IMG/VR virus record: IMGVR_UViG_3300050821_013320
Span: 1 to 63,145 of that record
DNA from: a virus
Length of the DNA stretch: 63,145 nucleotides
Strand: one strand, 5' to 3'
Each line of letters begins with the position of its first letter. Position 1 is the first letter of the stretch. The position numbers and the translations under genes were made by a program. The notes under the pieces were generated by a model. The model was given only the letters and a program-made list of their open reading frames with translations, was not told where the DNA came from and searched no databases. Shown piece after piece: positions 21,917 to 30,327 of this stretch.

Positions 21917-22654
21917 ATGCTAATGCCCCGCGGCTTGGGCCTCACCTGTCCATCAGGACAGCAGCCAACCAACATGTACGACGGCTCCGTCTCCTGTTGC
22001 GGAGTTCCGGGAACACCGTGTTTGGCCGATCCCTGCTGCATTCTGAATAACCCCGGATTCATTGCGGAGCAAAATGCGCAAGTCGCACAGGATATAGCAA
22101 GCATCCCAGCATCTTCGTTTGAAGGACAGACCTTGCAAGCCCTGATGAGCGTGCCGACCAACATCGGTGAGGACGCCGTGAAATGCCAATCAAATCCGGG
22201 TCTGACGTTCGTTGATAACGCTGGCGTCACGATCACGTGTCCGTCTCCCTCTCATTCGGATCTGACTACGGGCGGGCAGCCGATGTCCACGTTCACGACC
22301 GGGCAACTCGCACAGATGTTGAATTCGCAATTTGGCGGGCAGGCACCGCAGACTGCGGGCGAGACTCCGTTTTTCTCTCCGAGCACGACTGTTCCGGCTG
22401 CCACGATCAAGGCGGTGGTTCCGAAAACCACGGTGGCCGGATCGGGAACGCAACCCGCGGGCGGCGGTTCACCAGCTCCCGATGGATCGACTAACACGGG
22501 CGGATCAACTTCATCGAGTTCGAGCAGCAGCGGAGTGGATCTCTCGTTCCTCACAAATTCTTCGTTGATCAATGGCGTGCCGAATTGGATGGTCGGATTT
22601 GGCGCATTGGCGGCTTTGATCGTTCTTCCGAGTTTGATGGGAGGCCGACGATGA
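21917..22654 (+). CDS. Tail-anchored protein (245 aa)
   Basis: ATG at 21917 sits in a lone R box. Cys pairs near the N-terminus (LTCPSGQQ, SCCGVPGTPCLADPCC), a central helical part (GQLAQMLNSQFGGQ), a Ser/Gly-rich linker, and a C-terminal membrane segment (FGALAALIVLPSLMGGRR). Same layout as other proteins here. Confidence 0.6.
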   Translation: MLMPRGLGLTCPSGQQPTNMYDGSVSCCGVPGTPCLADPCCILNNPGFIAEQNAQVAQDIASIPASSFEGQTLQALMSVPTNIGEDAVKCQSNPGLTFVDNAGVTITCPSPSHSDLTTGGQPMSTFTTGQLAQMLNSQFGGQAPQTAGETPFFSPSTTVPAATIKAVVPKTTVAGSGTQPAGGGSPAPDGSTNTGGSTSSSSSSSGVDLSFLTNSSLINGVPNWMVGFGALAALIVLPSLMGGRR

Positions 22655-22801
22655 TGCTTTGGCCTCATTCGATAGCGATGTCCCCGTCCGATATAACGTT
22701 CGACCAGGAGATGGTTTTGTCCTTCGAAGGTAGAAAAAACCTCTCCTGGTCGGGCGATCTCAATCTGATCGAAGCCGAGAAATCGACGGAGGCCAAATCA
22801 T
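22654..22801 (+). mobile_element. Compact repeat element E1 (inverted pair, empty)
   Basis: R-L A-type unit at 22654-22710 and L-R G-type unit at 22743-22801 flank a 32-bp linker (GGTTTTGTCCTTCG then GGTAGAAAAAAC). The whole element is an open frame from ATG 22654 to the TGA at 22801, overlapping the stop before and the start after. Confidence 0.85.
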
Positions 22802-23339
22802 GAGCATCCTCGGATTAGGAGACGGAGCCTTCGACTTCGGAAACAACGACTCCGGCGCCTTCGCCAACTTCGGACCCGTGATTCTGCACGACGGAACACA
22901 CATCATCGATCCCGCGGGAACCCCGGCAACGGCTTCGCAGTGCGCTCCCTATCAGTGCGGAGTGGATCGCAATAACGCAGCGGCAATCTTCTGGTGCGGA
23001 TATTGGGGACAAGAAGGATTCGGCGGCGCGCAGCCGTGCATGTCTTCGCAGTGCGCTCCGTATCGAACTCTGATTCCCGGATGCAACATCGTGCAGCCGA
23101 GTCCGCTCAGACCCGACGCGCCGGTTCCGGTTCCAACGTTTCCGCCTCCGGTTTTAACGCCGGCGAACATTGTGCAACCGCTGCCTGATATCACCCAGGC
23201 GAATCAACATGTGCCGATTGCGACGGACGGCGGATGCCTTTGCGTGATCAGTTCGTTGATCAACAAAAATCCCCTGGTCGCGGTTCTGGCGCTCGTGGGA
23301 GCAACGGCGCTTTTGAGCAGCAGAAAGGGGCGGCGATGA
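22800..23339 (+). CDS. Tail-anchored Cys-rich protein (179 aa)
   Basis: Follows GGAGG of E1. Cysteine motifs recur (SQCAPYQCGVD and SSQCAPYRTLIPGC), then a Pro-rich stretch and a C-terminal hydrophobic segment (LVAVLALVGATALLSSRKG). The repeated SQCAPY suggests an internal duplication. Function unknown. Confidence 0.6.
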   Translation: MSILGLGDGAFDFGNNDSGAFANFGPVILHDGTHIIDPAGTPATASQCAPYQCGVDRNNAAAIFWCGYWGQEGFGGAQPCMSSQCAPYRTLIPGCNIVQPSPLRPDAPVPVPTFPPPVLTPANIVQPLPDITQANQHVPIATDGGCLCVISSLINKNPLVAVLALVGATALLSSRKGRR

Positions 23340-23665
23340 AAGACATGACGCCTATTCTGTGGATTACCGGGATTGGAGTTCTGGCGTACTACGGCTATCA
23401 GCAGGGATGGTTCGGAAATCTGACGGTGAGCGTTCCGACCGCGATTCCTCCCGCGAGTCCGCCATCGATCCCAATTGCCAGCGGTGGGGGCGCGAACATC
23501 GTGCCCGTTGGCGTGTTGACGCCGATTGAGCCGACGCCTGTGATTCCCGCTCCGGTCGTTAATCCGGTTCCTCCGGTCGCAAGCGCAACTCCGATTTTCG
23601 GTGGCGGTGGAAATCCGGTCTTCGTTGGAGTATTGTCTACGGGCGGTTGCGTGGGGTGCATGTAA
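23336..23665 (+). CDS. Membrane-anchored protein, paralogue 1 (109 aa)
   Basis: An N-terminal membrane segment ends in the motif YYGYQQGWFGNL, followed by a Pro/Val-rich extended region and a terminal GGCVGCM. The gene after it carries the same motif, so the two are tandem paralogues. Overlaps the stop before it. Confidence 0.6.
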   Translation: MKDMTPILWITGIGVLAYYGYQQGWFGNLTVSVPTAIPPASPPSIPIASGGGANIVPVGVLTPIEPTPVIPAPVVNPVPPVASATPIFGGGGNPVFVGVLSTGGCVGCM

Positions 23666-24309
23666 TGGCAAAAGATTACAGCTCTTTGATCGTTCTCGCG
23701 GGTGTTGGCGCACTTGGTTACTACGGGTATCAGCAGGGTTGGTTTGCAAACCTGTTTCCCGCTGCCGCCGCGCCGGGTTCTTCCGCTCCTCCGGTTCCGC
23801 CGACATGCAACGCTCCAAGCGTTCTCACAAATGGCGTGTGTGTCACTCCGGCGATCACTTCGGGAACCAATCCGCCGTTGCAGCAGCAGTCCTCGCCGCC
23901 TCCCGCGCCTCCGGTAACCACTCCTCCGGCTCCGAGCACCAGCGGACTGACAACGCAGGGGTCGCTCGCAGCATTGGCATTGGCCGCGCAAGCCGCGAGC
24001 GAGGGATTGCCGAACGCTGGTACCGCAACCTTGAACGCCGATCAGTGGAATTATTACTACGGGCATGTTCCGTCGTTCGTTCCCTCAGTCAACGGGGCCG
24101 CGGTGAACACATCATCGCTGTTCGATTTGGATCATGTATTTTTCCCGAATGGCCGTCCCGCGAATAACGCGAGTTACACGCAATACACCGCAGGTCAATT
24201 TATCGCCGCGCTTCAGAATGCCGGAGCAAGTTGGCCGGGACTTCAAGGGATTTCTGGATTTGGAAACTACTACGGAATCCCGGCTGGTCTGATTCATGGA
24301 GGGTACTAA
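23665..24309 (+). CDS. Membrane-anchored protein, paralogue 2 (214 aa)
   Basis: An N-terminal segment (LIVLAGVGALGYYGYQQGWF) matches paralogue 1. It continues with a Pro-rich linker and a C-terminal domain of about 110 residues (TATLNADQWNYYYGHVPSF, GLQGISGFGNYYGIPAG) with many Tyr. The extra domain could be the functional head. Confidence 0.6.
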   Translation: MAKDYSSLIVLAGVGALGYYGYQQGWFANLFPAAAAPGSSAPPVPPTCNAPSVLTNGVCVTPAITSGTNPPLQQQSSPPPAPPVTTPPAPSTSGLTTQGSLAALALAAQAASEGLPNAGTATLNADQWNYYYGHVPSFVPSVNGAAVNTSSLFDLDHVFFPNGRPANNASYTQYTAGQFIAALQNAGASWPGLQGISGFGNYYGIPAGLIHGGY

Positions 24310-24458
24310 TTTGTTGGCCTCATCGCGATTTCGAGGTTCTCGCGCCCGCTCCAGCGTTCGACCAGGAGATGGTTTTGTCTTCGGGAGTAGAAAAAATCTC
24401 TCCTGGTCGGGCGCTCATAAATTCCACGAAGCCGGAAAACCGACGGAGGCCAAAACAT
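24310..24458 (+). mobile_element. Compact repeat element E2 (inverted pair, empty)
   Basis: R-L A-type unit at 24310-24368 and L-R G-type unit at 24400-24458, linker GGTTTTGTCTTCGGGAGTAG, clearly related to that of E1. Ends 1 bp before the next ATG. Confidence 0.85.
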
Positions 24459-24626
24459 ATGCGTGAAGGACTCGCGGGCTGCTACTCCTGGGAACCGACC
24501 TTTACCGCTCCTCCGAATTGCGGAGGAACAAGCGGAAGCGGCGGTCAATCTTCGTGTCCCGATGCAACGTGGTTCTGGGTTCTTGCAGCCGTTGCCGCTG
24601 GGTATTTGATTTTTAAGAAAAACTGA
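24459..24626 (+). CDS. Small tail-anchored protein (55 aa)
   Basis: ATG at 24459 follows the R box of E2. Short Cys-containing ectodomain (LAGCYSWEPTFTAPPNCGG, SSCPDATWFW) and membrane segment (VLAAVAAGYLIFKKN). Stop overlaps the next ATG. Confidence 0.55.
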   Translation: MREGLAGCYSWEPTFTAPPNCGGTSGSGGQSSCPDATWFWVLAAVAAGYLIFKKN

Positions 24627-25087
24627 TGCGATTAGGCACTCCATATTTGCGCGCCGACGAATGGGGCCATCCGATCATCGGATTGGGAGACGACGCCGGT
24701 TTCTCAGTCGATAGCGGAATCGGAATCAACACTTCCGGCGTAATAGTCAACACGCCGACGACCGCGCAAACGGATTATGCTCTGAACGCTCTTGCACAGC
24801 AGGCCTGTGGCGATCAGGGCGGAATCTGGAACCCTTCCAATAATTCGTGCGCCGGAGGAGGCGGGTCGTCGGATTGTCCGGCTGGCTATATTCTGAGTGG
24901 ATTTAGCTGCGTAAAGGCACCCGTTACGGGCAGCAGTGGAGCTGCTGCATCTGGGGTTACTGCGCCAATTTGCCCCTCGGGTCAAACATGTTCAATCATC
25001 CCCGGCATCCCGAACACCAGCATTTATGTCGCACTCGCGGCAGTTGCGGCTCTGTTCCTTTTCGCAATGGGAGGAGGACGCCGATGA
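24626..25087 (+). CDS. Tail-anchored protein (153 aa)
   Basis: Helical N-terminal part (QTDYALNALAQQACGDQGG), a Gly/Cys-rich middle (SSDCPAGYILSGFSCVKAP, CPSGQTCSII) and a C-terminal membrane segment (YVALAAVAALFLFAMGGGRR). Overlaps both neighbours. Confidence 0.6.
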   Translation: MRLGTPYLRADEWGHPIIGLGDDAGFSVDSGIGINTSGVIVNTPTTAQTDYALNALAQQACGDQGGIWNPSNNSCAGGGGSSDCPAGYILSGFSCVKAPVTGSSGAAASGVTAPICPSGQTCSIIPGIPNTSIYVALAAVAALFLFAMGGGRR

Positions 25088-25479
25088 ACGCCTACCAGGT
25101 CCTCCAGATTTCTGAAACAGCCTCGGCGGAAGTGATACGCGCGGCGTGGACGGCGCTCGTTCGCGAGTGTCACCCGGATGGCCCGAAACCCAACGTTCGC
25201 CGAACGCAACTGTTGAACGAAGCCTACGCCACGTTGAAAGATCCGGTGAAACGGAAGGCGCTCGATCAGCAATTGAAGGCGGCAAAAGTCTCGAAGCCCG
25301 TTCGCGAAAAGCGACACCCGGCGCAAGAAAGCGCGTATCCTGCCGCCTATCCAGATCCATATGCAGGGATTTCGCAAGAAGACATAGACCAAGCGGTGGA
25401 GCACATGACTTCGAAAATGGATCCGATCGCGAAACTCGCGGTGAAGTTCGTTTACGGAAAAGCACGGAGGCGCGCATGA
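25084..25479 (+). CDS. J-domain (DnaJ-like) protein (131 aa)
   Basis: Residues 1-65 are a J domain: NAYQVLQISETASAEVIRAA, the HPD tripeptide in RECHPDGPK, and QLLNEAYATLKDPVKRKALD. The remaining 65 residues are basic and helical. It should recruit host DnaK, perhaps for assembly of the surrounding virion proteins. Starts on ATGA with the previous stop. Confidence 0.85.
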   Translation: MNAYQVLQISETASAEVIRAAWTALVRECHPDGPKPNVRRTQLLNEAYATLKDPVKRKALDQQLKAAKVSKPVREKRHPAQESAYPAAYPDPYAGISQEDIDQAVEHMTSKMDPIAKLAVKFVYGKARRRA

Positions 25480-25769
25480 GTCTCGTGGGAGTGGGGATGT
25501 ATCCGACTGATCCGTGCTTCGATCCCAACCGAGCATCATGGTTGCCGTACTGGATCGACAACACGACCGAATCCGCGTGCTACTACGGAACGGATTCTCT
25601 ACTCGGTCAAATGGGAGGAGTTGTCGGCGGGGCGGCCGGAACGGTTGCGAGCGGGGCGGCTAGCGCGGTTGCATCCGGCGTTGCGACTGGCGTCAGTAAC
25701 ACTTCAGCCAGCGGCCTTTTGCTGGTCGCGGCGGTTGGCGTGGCGGCGCTGTTTTTATTGAAGCGATGA
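25476..25769 (+). CDS. Tail-anchored protein (97 aa)
   Basis: ATG at 25476 overlaps the J-protein stop; the longer open frame is a shadow. N-terminal YPTDPCFDPNRASWLPYWID, a Gly/Ala/Val-rich helix (VVGGAAGTVASGAASAVASG) and a C-terminal membrane segment ending FLLKR. Confidence 0.6.
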   Translation: MSLVGVGMYPTDPCFDPNRASWLPYWIDNTTESACYYGTDSLLGQMGGVVGGAAGTVASGAASAVASGVATGVSNTSASGLLLVAAVGVAALFLLKR

Positions 25770-25779
25770 GGAGCACTTT

Positions 25780-26247
25780 ATGAGCTTAATCGGTTTGCGA
25801 GATTTCGTCGGCGGGCAGTTCGCGGTACCGGAAAATCCCGTCATGCGCGGGCAGGGCGTCGGCAGCCTCCGGGATTTCGTCGGCGGTTCGTTTGTCGTTC
25901 CAGAAAATCCGGTAATGCGCGGCGTCGGAAACTTCGTCCCCTCCGGTCCAATGTGGCCGATTCCGGCGAACTCCGTCATTACGGCATGGAAAGGCGCGGG
26001 CATGGCGGGCCTCGGCTGTGGGAGTTCCAAATCCGATTGTGGATGTGGATGCGGCGGACATTCCTCCGGCATGGGAACGTTTGATCCGATTGGCGCGTTC
26101 ACGACAGCCATTGCGGATGCGGGAACGGCACTTTCAACGATGTCGCTTGCTCCAATCACGGGAACCGATTGGATGGTTTTGGGAGGTAGCGCGGCTGTGA
26201 TTTATCTTATTGCGGATTCTCTGAGTAAGGGAGGACGTCGGCGGTAG
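25780..26247 (+). CDS. Tail-anchored protein with duplicated DFVGG motif (155 aa)
   Basis: Two tandem copies of LRDFVGG(Q/S)F(A/V)VPENPVMRG occupy residues 4-45. A Cys/Gly-rich spacer (SSKSDCGCGCGGHSSG) and a hydrophobic C-terminus (WMVLGGSAAVIYLIADSLSK) follow. The same motif (MGDFVSGKFAVPQNPVLDG) appears in the basic protein at 30986, suggesting a shared docking sequence. Confidence 0.6.
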   Translation: MSLIGLRDFVGGQFAVPENPVMRGQGVGSLRDFVGGSFVVPENPVMRGVGNFVPSGPMWPIPANSVITAWKGAGMAGLGCGSSKSDCGCGCGGHSSGMGTFDPIGAFTTAIADAGTALSTMSLAPITGTDWMVLGGSAAVIYLIADSLSKGGRRR

Positions 26248-26263
26248 TTTTCAAGTTCTTTTT

Positions 26264-26412
26264 ATGTTGGCCTCAGTCTATTTTCGTTCTTCGCGTCGGT
26301 TCGATAGCGTTCGACCAGGAGTGGTGTTTTCTCATCTCAGTAAGAAAACTTTCCTCATGGTCGAACGCTCTCAATTCCGCGCGCAGCGAGGTGCCCGATG
26401 AGGCCAAAACAA
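26264..26412 (+). mobile_element. Compact repeat element E3 (inverted pair, empty)
   Basis: R-L unit at 26264-26321 and L-R unit at 26354-26412 (L box has a CTCATGG variant), both A type. The linker (GTAAGAAAACTTTC) is related to E1. An open frame runs ATG 26264 to TGA 26401, overlapping the next ATG at 26398. Confidence 0.8.
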
Positions 26413-27201
26413 AATCCCCGTTCTTTCGATCGCTGCGTCAAAGCCGTCTCCAAATCCGGTTCCGCAATTTCTCCCTACGCTGTCTGCAAAGCACAGGCAC
26501 AACGGAGAGGAACGAAAAACCCCGGACTCAACGCAATGCTGGCCGCGCTTCCCCATTCCACTCTTGGGAAGAAAGCCGGCGCTGCTCTCAAACGGTATTT
26601 CTCCGCAAAAAACCCGGCCGACAAATCCGAAGAAATGTACGAGATGTTCCACGGAATGCCGCCCGATGAAATCCTCACGATCGTCGAGCGCGTGCACGTT
26701 CACAAAAACCTGTGGACCGTGGGAACCCTCACGCAAATGGTGATTCAGACCTTCAACGGCAAGCAGTTCGACCTGGACGCTCCGGACCCGGACGAAGCGC
26801 GAGATACCGAAGTGGTATACGTCACGGCGAACGAGCCCTACACAGATAAAGACACCGGCAAAAAGATCGAAGGCGGAACGCAGATGTTCTTCCGCGGCGG
26901 CGATCAGGAGATTCCCGAATCGATCCTCAAAAGCCGGTGCGGATTCAACGACGACGATTTCAAGGAGCAGATGATTATCGGCTGGGTCGTCGACCTCACG
27001 TATCGAACAAAGAAGATTTTCGAAAAGAACGGAGAGGAGCTCGTCGACTTCGTTCACCCGCTCGGCAAAGAACACTCGCGCGGTGTGTTTCCGCTGCTGG
27101 TATACAAGCCACGGGATCCGAGCATGGCGTTGTTCGGCGGGCGTTACAAAGTACTGCCGGTGCGTGGAGATATTGGAGCGAGTCCGGGGATTGCGGGATG
27201 A
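26398..27201 (+). CDS. Hypothetical protein (267 aa)
   Basis: Starts on the ATG inside an R box (MRPKQNPRSFDRCVKAVSKS), the N-terminus being basic like a processed virion protein. Central part helical, C-terminal 150 residues alpha/beta (VVYVTANEPYTDKDTGKKIE, MIIGWVVDLTYRTKKIFEK). No recognised domain. It lies among structural genes. Stop overlaps the next start. Confidence 0.55.
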   Translation: MRPKQNPRSFDRCVKAVSKSGSAISPYAVCKAQAQRRGTKNPGLNAMLAALPHSTLGKKAGAALKRYFSAKNPADKSEEMYEMFHGMPPDEILTIVERVHVHKNLWTVGTLTQMVIQTFNGKQFDLDAPDPDEARDTEVVYVTANEPYTDKDTGKKIEGGTQMFFRGGDQEIPESILKSRCGFNDDDFKEQMIIGWVVDLTYRTKKIFEKNGEELVDFVHPLGKEHSRGVFPLLVYKPRDPSMALFGGRYKVLPVRGDIGASPGIAG

Positions 27202-27710
27202 ATAATAATTTGGCCTCATCGGACCTGTCGGCTTCGACCGCGCCTGAGAGCGTTCGACCAGGACAGGAACCTGTCATTAGCAGATGGATGGCGGAAGAGT
27301 ATCACATGCTTCCATCGGACGCGGTTGCGCTCCTAACGTTTAGCAGAAAAGACAACTCTCTTCTGGTGATGAACTGTTTTGAACGAACCGATGGAACATT
27401 TCGGCGGATTGATAACTTCGCCGCATGGGTACCATCCGAAGAGTTCTATTTAGCACGTAGAATACGGATTTCAGAGGAAGCAAAACCGCCGTATGAACAG
27501 GTGCTAGATGTGCTGGCCGGGCGGTTGCTGAGTGCGTTCTTAACCTATCGCTACGACGTCGATGTGAAACCGGAAGAGTTATATTCGTCAAACGACAAAG
27601 AGGCACTTCTACAACAGATCCGGTGGAATATCCGAAAGTTTGTTAAACCTCTCCTGGTCGGGCGCTCTCAACCTGACGGCTCTCCCAATTCGACGGAGGC
27701 CAAAACATGA
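27198..27710 (+). CDS. Cassette gene: hypothetical protein (170 aa)
   Basis: ATG at 27198 overlaps the previous stop. Head (NNNLASSDLSAST...SVRPGQE) and tail (PLLVGRSQPDGSPNSTEAKT) are repeat-encoded. The core of about 125 residues is alpha/beta (VALLTFSRKDNSLLVMNCFE) with a basic helix near the end. Function unknown. Confidence 0.6.
   Translation: MNNNLASSDLSASTAPESVRPGQEPVISRWMAEEYHMLPSDAVALLTFSRKDNSLLVMNCFERTDGTFRRIDNFAAWVPSEEFYLARRIRISEEAKPPYEQVLDVLAGRLLSAFLTYRYDVDVKPEELYSSNDKEALLQQIRWNIRKFVKPLLVGRSQPDGSPNSTEAKT
27206..27709 (+). mobile_element. Repeat-bounded cassette 11
   Basis: R-L A-type unit at 27206-27264 (CAGGACAGG variant) and L-R G-type unit at 27651-27709. Cargo is the gene 27198-27710. 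Confidence 0.8.
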
Positions 27711-27952
27711 ACGACTTGATGACATTTGCGAAAACAGTGCCGTACTTTCCACCGAACTCCTGTGCATGGGGACATGCCGCTCTTGGGTTTGGTGTGGGCT
27801 TTGTCGAACCGTGGGCGCAAGCGGTGGGGATTGCTCTGTTCGTCGCGTATGAAGCGATGCGCGATAAACCGATGAACGAGAAAATCGGCGCCGTTGCGGA
27901 GTTCACGACCGGGTTTTTAGTGCAGAAAGTCGCTTTCGGAGGGAAGCAGTAG
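27707..27952 (+). CDS. Small membrane protein (81 aa)
   Basis: ATG lies at the R end of cassette 11 after GGAGG. Hydrophobic middle (HAALGFGVGFVEPWAQAVGI, ALFVAYEAM) suggests one or two membrane helices with a soluble helix at the C-terminus. Function unknown. Confidence 0.5.
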   Translation: MNDLMTFAKTVPYFPPNSCAWGHAALGFGVGFVEPWAQAVGIALFVAYEAMRDKPMNEKIGAVAEFTTGFLVQKVAFGGKQ

Positions 27953-29085
27953 TGAATTTCATTTTCTTGAGCGTTCCGACATTCGAGCCGTGGGATTGGA
28001 CCAATCCCGATGTCAAAGGCATCGGCGGATCGGAGACCTCGCATATCGAAATGTCGAACCGGCTTTCGGATCGCGGACACTCGGTCTATTCGTACGGGCC
28101 GACGCCGTTCGAAGAACCGCGGCTGAATCCGCACGGGGTCACGTGGGAGCGCTGTGATCACGATTCGAACATCTGGCGGCGTCATGGTGTCTGGGTTGTC
28201 TATCGCGATCCGCAATCGATTGACGATATCGATCCCTCGAATCCTTCATGGCTGATCTGCCAGGATGTCGACTATCCGCAGTTGACGCAGGAGCGGGCCG
28301 CGAAGTTTACGCGCATCGTCGCGCTTTGCGAAACACACGGCCGGTATCTTCGCCAGAAGTACCCAACGGCGAACATTTGCGTTTCTTCGAACGGCATCAA
28401 GTCGGAATTGATCGCCGAGGCGCTGAAGAATCCGCCGGCGCGGAATTCCAAACGCCTGATGTACGCCTCAAGTCCCGACCGCGGCCTGCTGTACCTGTGC
28501 GAAATCTTCAAACGCGCGAAAGAACTGATGCCGGATCTCGAATTGCACGTGTACTACGGCTTCAACAACATCTCGAAGGTTGAAGAGTGCAATCCCGGAG
28601 TTAGAACTCGTACGAATGAAATCCGGCGCGCACTCGATCAGGAAGGTATCACCGACAACGGCCGCATGGGGCAGCCGGAGCTGATTCAGGAGTGGCTCAA
28701 GGCAGGTATCTGGTGTCACCCGTCAAGTTTCACGGAAACCTCCTGCATCACGTGCATGGACGCGCAAGCCCTCGGCGCCGTGCCGATCACAACCCCAGTG
28801 TGGGCAATCGCGGACAACGTAGAGCACGGCATCTTCATCGAAGGCGATCCCTACACCGATAACCTGACGCGTGCGCGATACACCCTGGAACTGATCCGGC
28901 TTGCACAAGATCTGGAACGTCAAGAAACAATCCGCGCCGAGATGATGCCCTACGCACAAGCGCGTTTCGGTTGGGAGAATTTCGTTGATCAGTGGGAAGT
29001 GTGGGCGCGCGAAGACTATTACCGCTCCTGGTCGGGCGCTCAAAATAACGCCGAAGTCGCGGCGCTCGTGGAGGCCAACGTATGA
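27952..29085 (+). CDS. Family 4-type glycosyltransferase (377 aa)
   Basis: GTG start at 27952. N-terminal NPDVKGIGGSETSHIEMSN is the donor-side glycine loop; SKRLMYASSPDRGLLYLCEI starts the second Rossmann domain; CHPSSFTETSCITCMDAQAL is the EX7E-like region. A GT-B retaining enzyme that moves a sugar from a nucleotide donor. Its last 17 residues (SWSGAQNNAEVAALVEANV) are encoded by a G-type repeat unit. Confidence 0.85.
   Translation: MNFIFLSVPTFEPWDWTNPDVKGIGGSETSHIEMSNRLSDRGHSVYSYGPTPFEEPRLNPHGVTWERCDHDSNIWRRHGVWVVYRDPQSIDDIDPSNPSWLICQDVDYPQLTQERAAKFTRIVALCETHGRYLRQKYPTANICVSSNGIKSELIAEALKNPPARNSKRLMYASSPDRGLLYLCEIFKRAKELMPDLELHVYYGFNNISKVEECNPGVRTRTNEIRRALDQEGITDNGRMGQPELIQEWLKAGIWCHPSSFTETSCITCMDAQALGAVPITTPVWAIADNVEHGIFIEGDPYTDNLTRARYTLELIRLAQDLERQETIRAEMMPYAQARFGWENFVDQWEVWAREDYYRSWSGAQNNAEVAALVEANV
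29035..29083 (+). repeat. Repeat unit, L-R, G type (solo, in coding sequence)
   Basis: Shorter than usual (about 49 bp; the R box reads GTGGAGGCCAACGTATG). It encodes the C-terminus of the glycosyltransferase and carries the ATG of the methyltransferase. Confidence 0.8.
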
Positions 29086-29633
29086 ACGACTCGATCAAAG
29101 ATCCACTCGTCTACGACGGGCAGTTTCCGTTTCAGGCGAAGTACGCCATCGGAAAAGCGCTCAACGTCGGCTGCAACACGGACGGCGCCGGAATCGGATT
29201 GCGCGGCGGAATCAATATCGATCTCTTCCGCCACGACGAACACACAGGGTTTAAAATCCCCTGCCACGCGCAAGCGGATGCGCGCCATCTTCCGTTTGGG
29301 CCGAACACTTTTGACTCCGTCGTGCTCGGAGAAATCCTCGAACACATGCAAACCAGCGATGCCGTGAGATCACTTCGGGAAGCAAAGACCGTGCTCCGGC
29401 CAGGCGGCGTCGTAGTCGCGACAATTCCCCATGACGACCGCGGCGGGCCTCCGGACGCCAAAGAATACTATCCGGGAATTGCGGCCTATCATTACCGCGA
29501 AATCACGCGTAGTGAGTTCTTCGAATGGGTTCGCGAAGCTGGCTACAAACTGCTGCTGTGGGCAAAGATCCAACACGTCTGGGGAAAGCAGGGAACTGGG
29601 ATTGTGGCTGTTGCAAAGGAAGCCGCATGTTGA
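29082..29633 (+). CDS. SAM-dependent methyltransferase (183 aa)
   Basis: IGKALNVGCNTDGAG is motif I of class I methyltransferases, DARHLPFGPNTFDSVVLGEI the motif II region, and LREAKTVLRPGGVVVATIP the post-II signature of the Methyltransf_11 family. Between two glycosyltransferases it may methylate a sugar or carrier lipid-linked glycan. Coupled by ATGA on both sides. Confidence 0.85.
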   Translation: MNDSIKDPLVYDGQFPFQAKYAIGKALNVGCNTDGAGIGLRGGINIDLFRHDEHTGFKIPCHAQADARHLPFGPNTFDSVVLGEILEHMQTSDAVRSLREAKTVLRPGGVVVATIPHDDRGGPPDAKEYYPGIAAYHYREITRSEFFEWVREAGYKLLLWAKIQHVWGKQGTGIVAVAKEAAC

Positions 29634-30325
29634 GCCGCGTTAAAACAATCGGAACCGTGGGCTACATGGGCGGAATCATGAGCCTCCCGGAGCCCTTCGT
29701 CTGGTCTCTGACGCAGATGATCCAGTTCAACCGCGAAGCGCTGTGCCAGGAGGACGAAAAGATCGACTACGTCCGCGCTCAAGTGAGTCTACATTCCGCC
29801 GCGCGCAACGAGCTGATGGGAAAGATGAAAGGCGAATGGCTTCTCCAACTCGATACGGACATGGTGTTCGATCCCGACTTCTGCGCGCGCCTCGTCACGA
29901 CGATGCAAAAGTACAACCTGGACATTCTGACGGGCCTGTACGTCTACAAAAACCATCCGCAGATTCCAACGGTCTACATGTTCAATGAGAAAAACGGCCG
30001 CCACGAACCGATCGGATCGTGGGACGAATCGATGGATGTTTTCGAAATCAGTTCCTCGGGAGGCGGTTGTCTTCTGATTCGCCGCTCGGTGTTCGAACGG
30101 ATCATCGCCGAAATCCAGCAGAATCCGTTTGAAATCATCCCGCCCTACGGCGAGGATCACAGCTTTTTTATGCGCGCCCGCAAATTGGGCATCAAGGCCC
30201 ATTGCGCCTGGAAGATTCAGGCCGCGCATCTCGGATATAAGCAGGTTGTCCATCTGCCCGATCCGGGTTTACCGTTCTTAAACCAGTACGCGGTGACCGG
30301 CTACGGCACCAGAAAAGGAGAATAA
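29627..30325 (+). CDS. GT-A type glycosyltransferase (232 aa)
   Basis: ATG at 29627 overlaps the methyltransferase stop. ARNELMGKMKGEWLLQLDTDM contains the DXD metal site (DTD), followed by SSSGGGCLLIRRSVFERI and YGEDHSFFMRARKLG. Probable metal-dependent glycosyltransferase, acting with the two genes before it to decorate a virion or cell-surface glycan. Confidence 0.8.
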   Translation: MLSRVKTIGTVGYMGGIMSLPEPFVWSLTQMIQFNREALCQEDEKIDYVRAQVSLHSAARNELMGKMKGEWLLQLDTDMVFDPDFCARLVTTMQKYNLDILTGLYVYKNHPQIPTVYMFNEKNGRHEPIGSWDESMDVFEISSSGGGCLLIRRSVFERIIAEIQQNPFEIIPPYGEDHSFFMRARKLGIKAHCAWKIQAAHLGYKQVVHLPDPGLPFLNQYAVTGYGTRKGE

Positions 30326-30327
30326 CC

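Noticed and set aside
21903-21919. Solo R box before the gene at 21917
   Set aside because: No L end; recorded with the gene but not counted as a unit.
24970-25564. Long - strand frames opposite the J-domain gene
   Set aside because: Antisense shadows; the + strand has the HPD motif and overlap chain.
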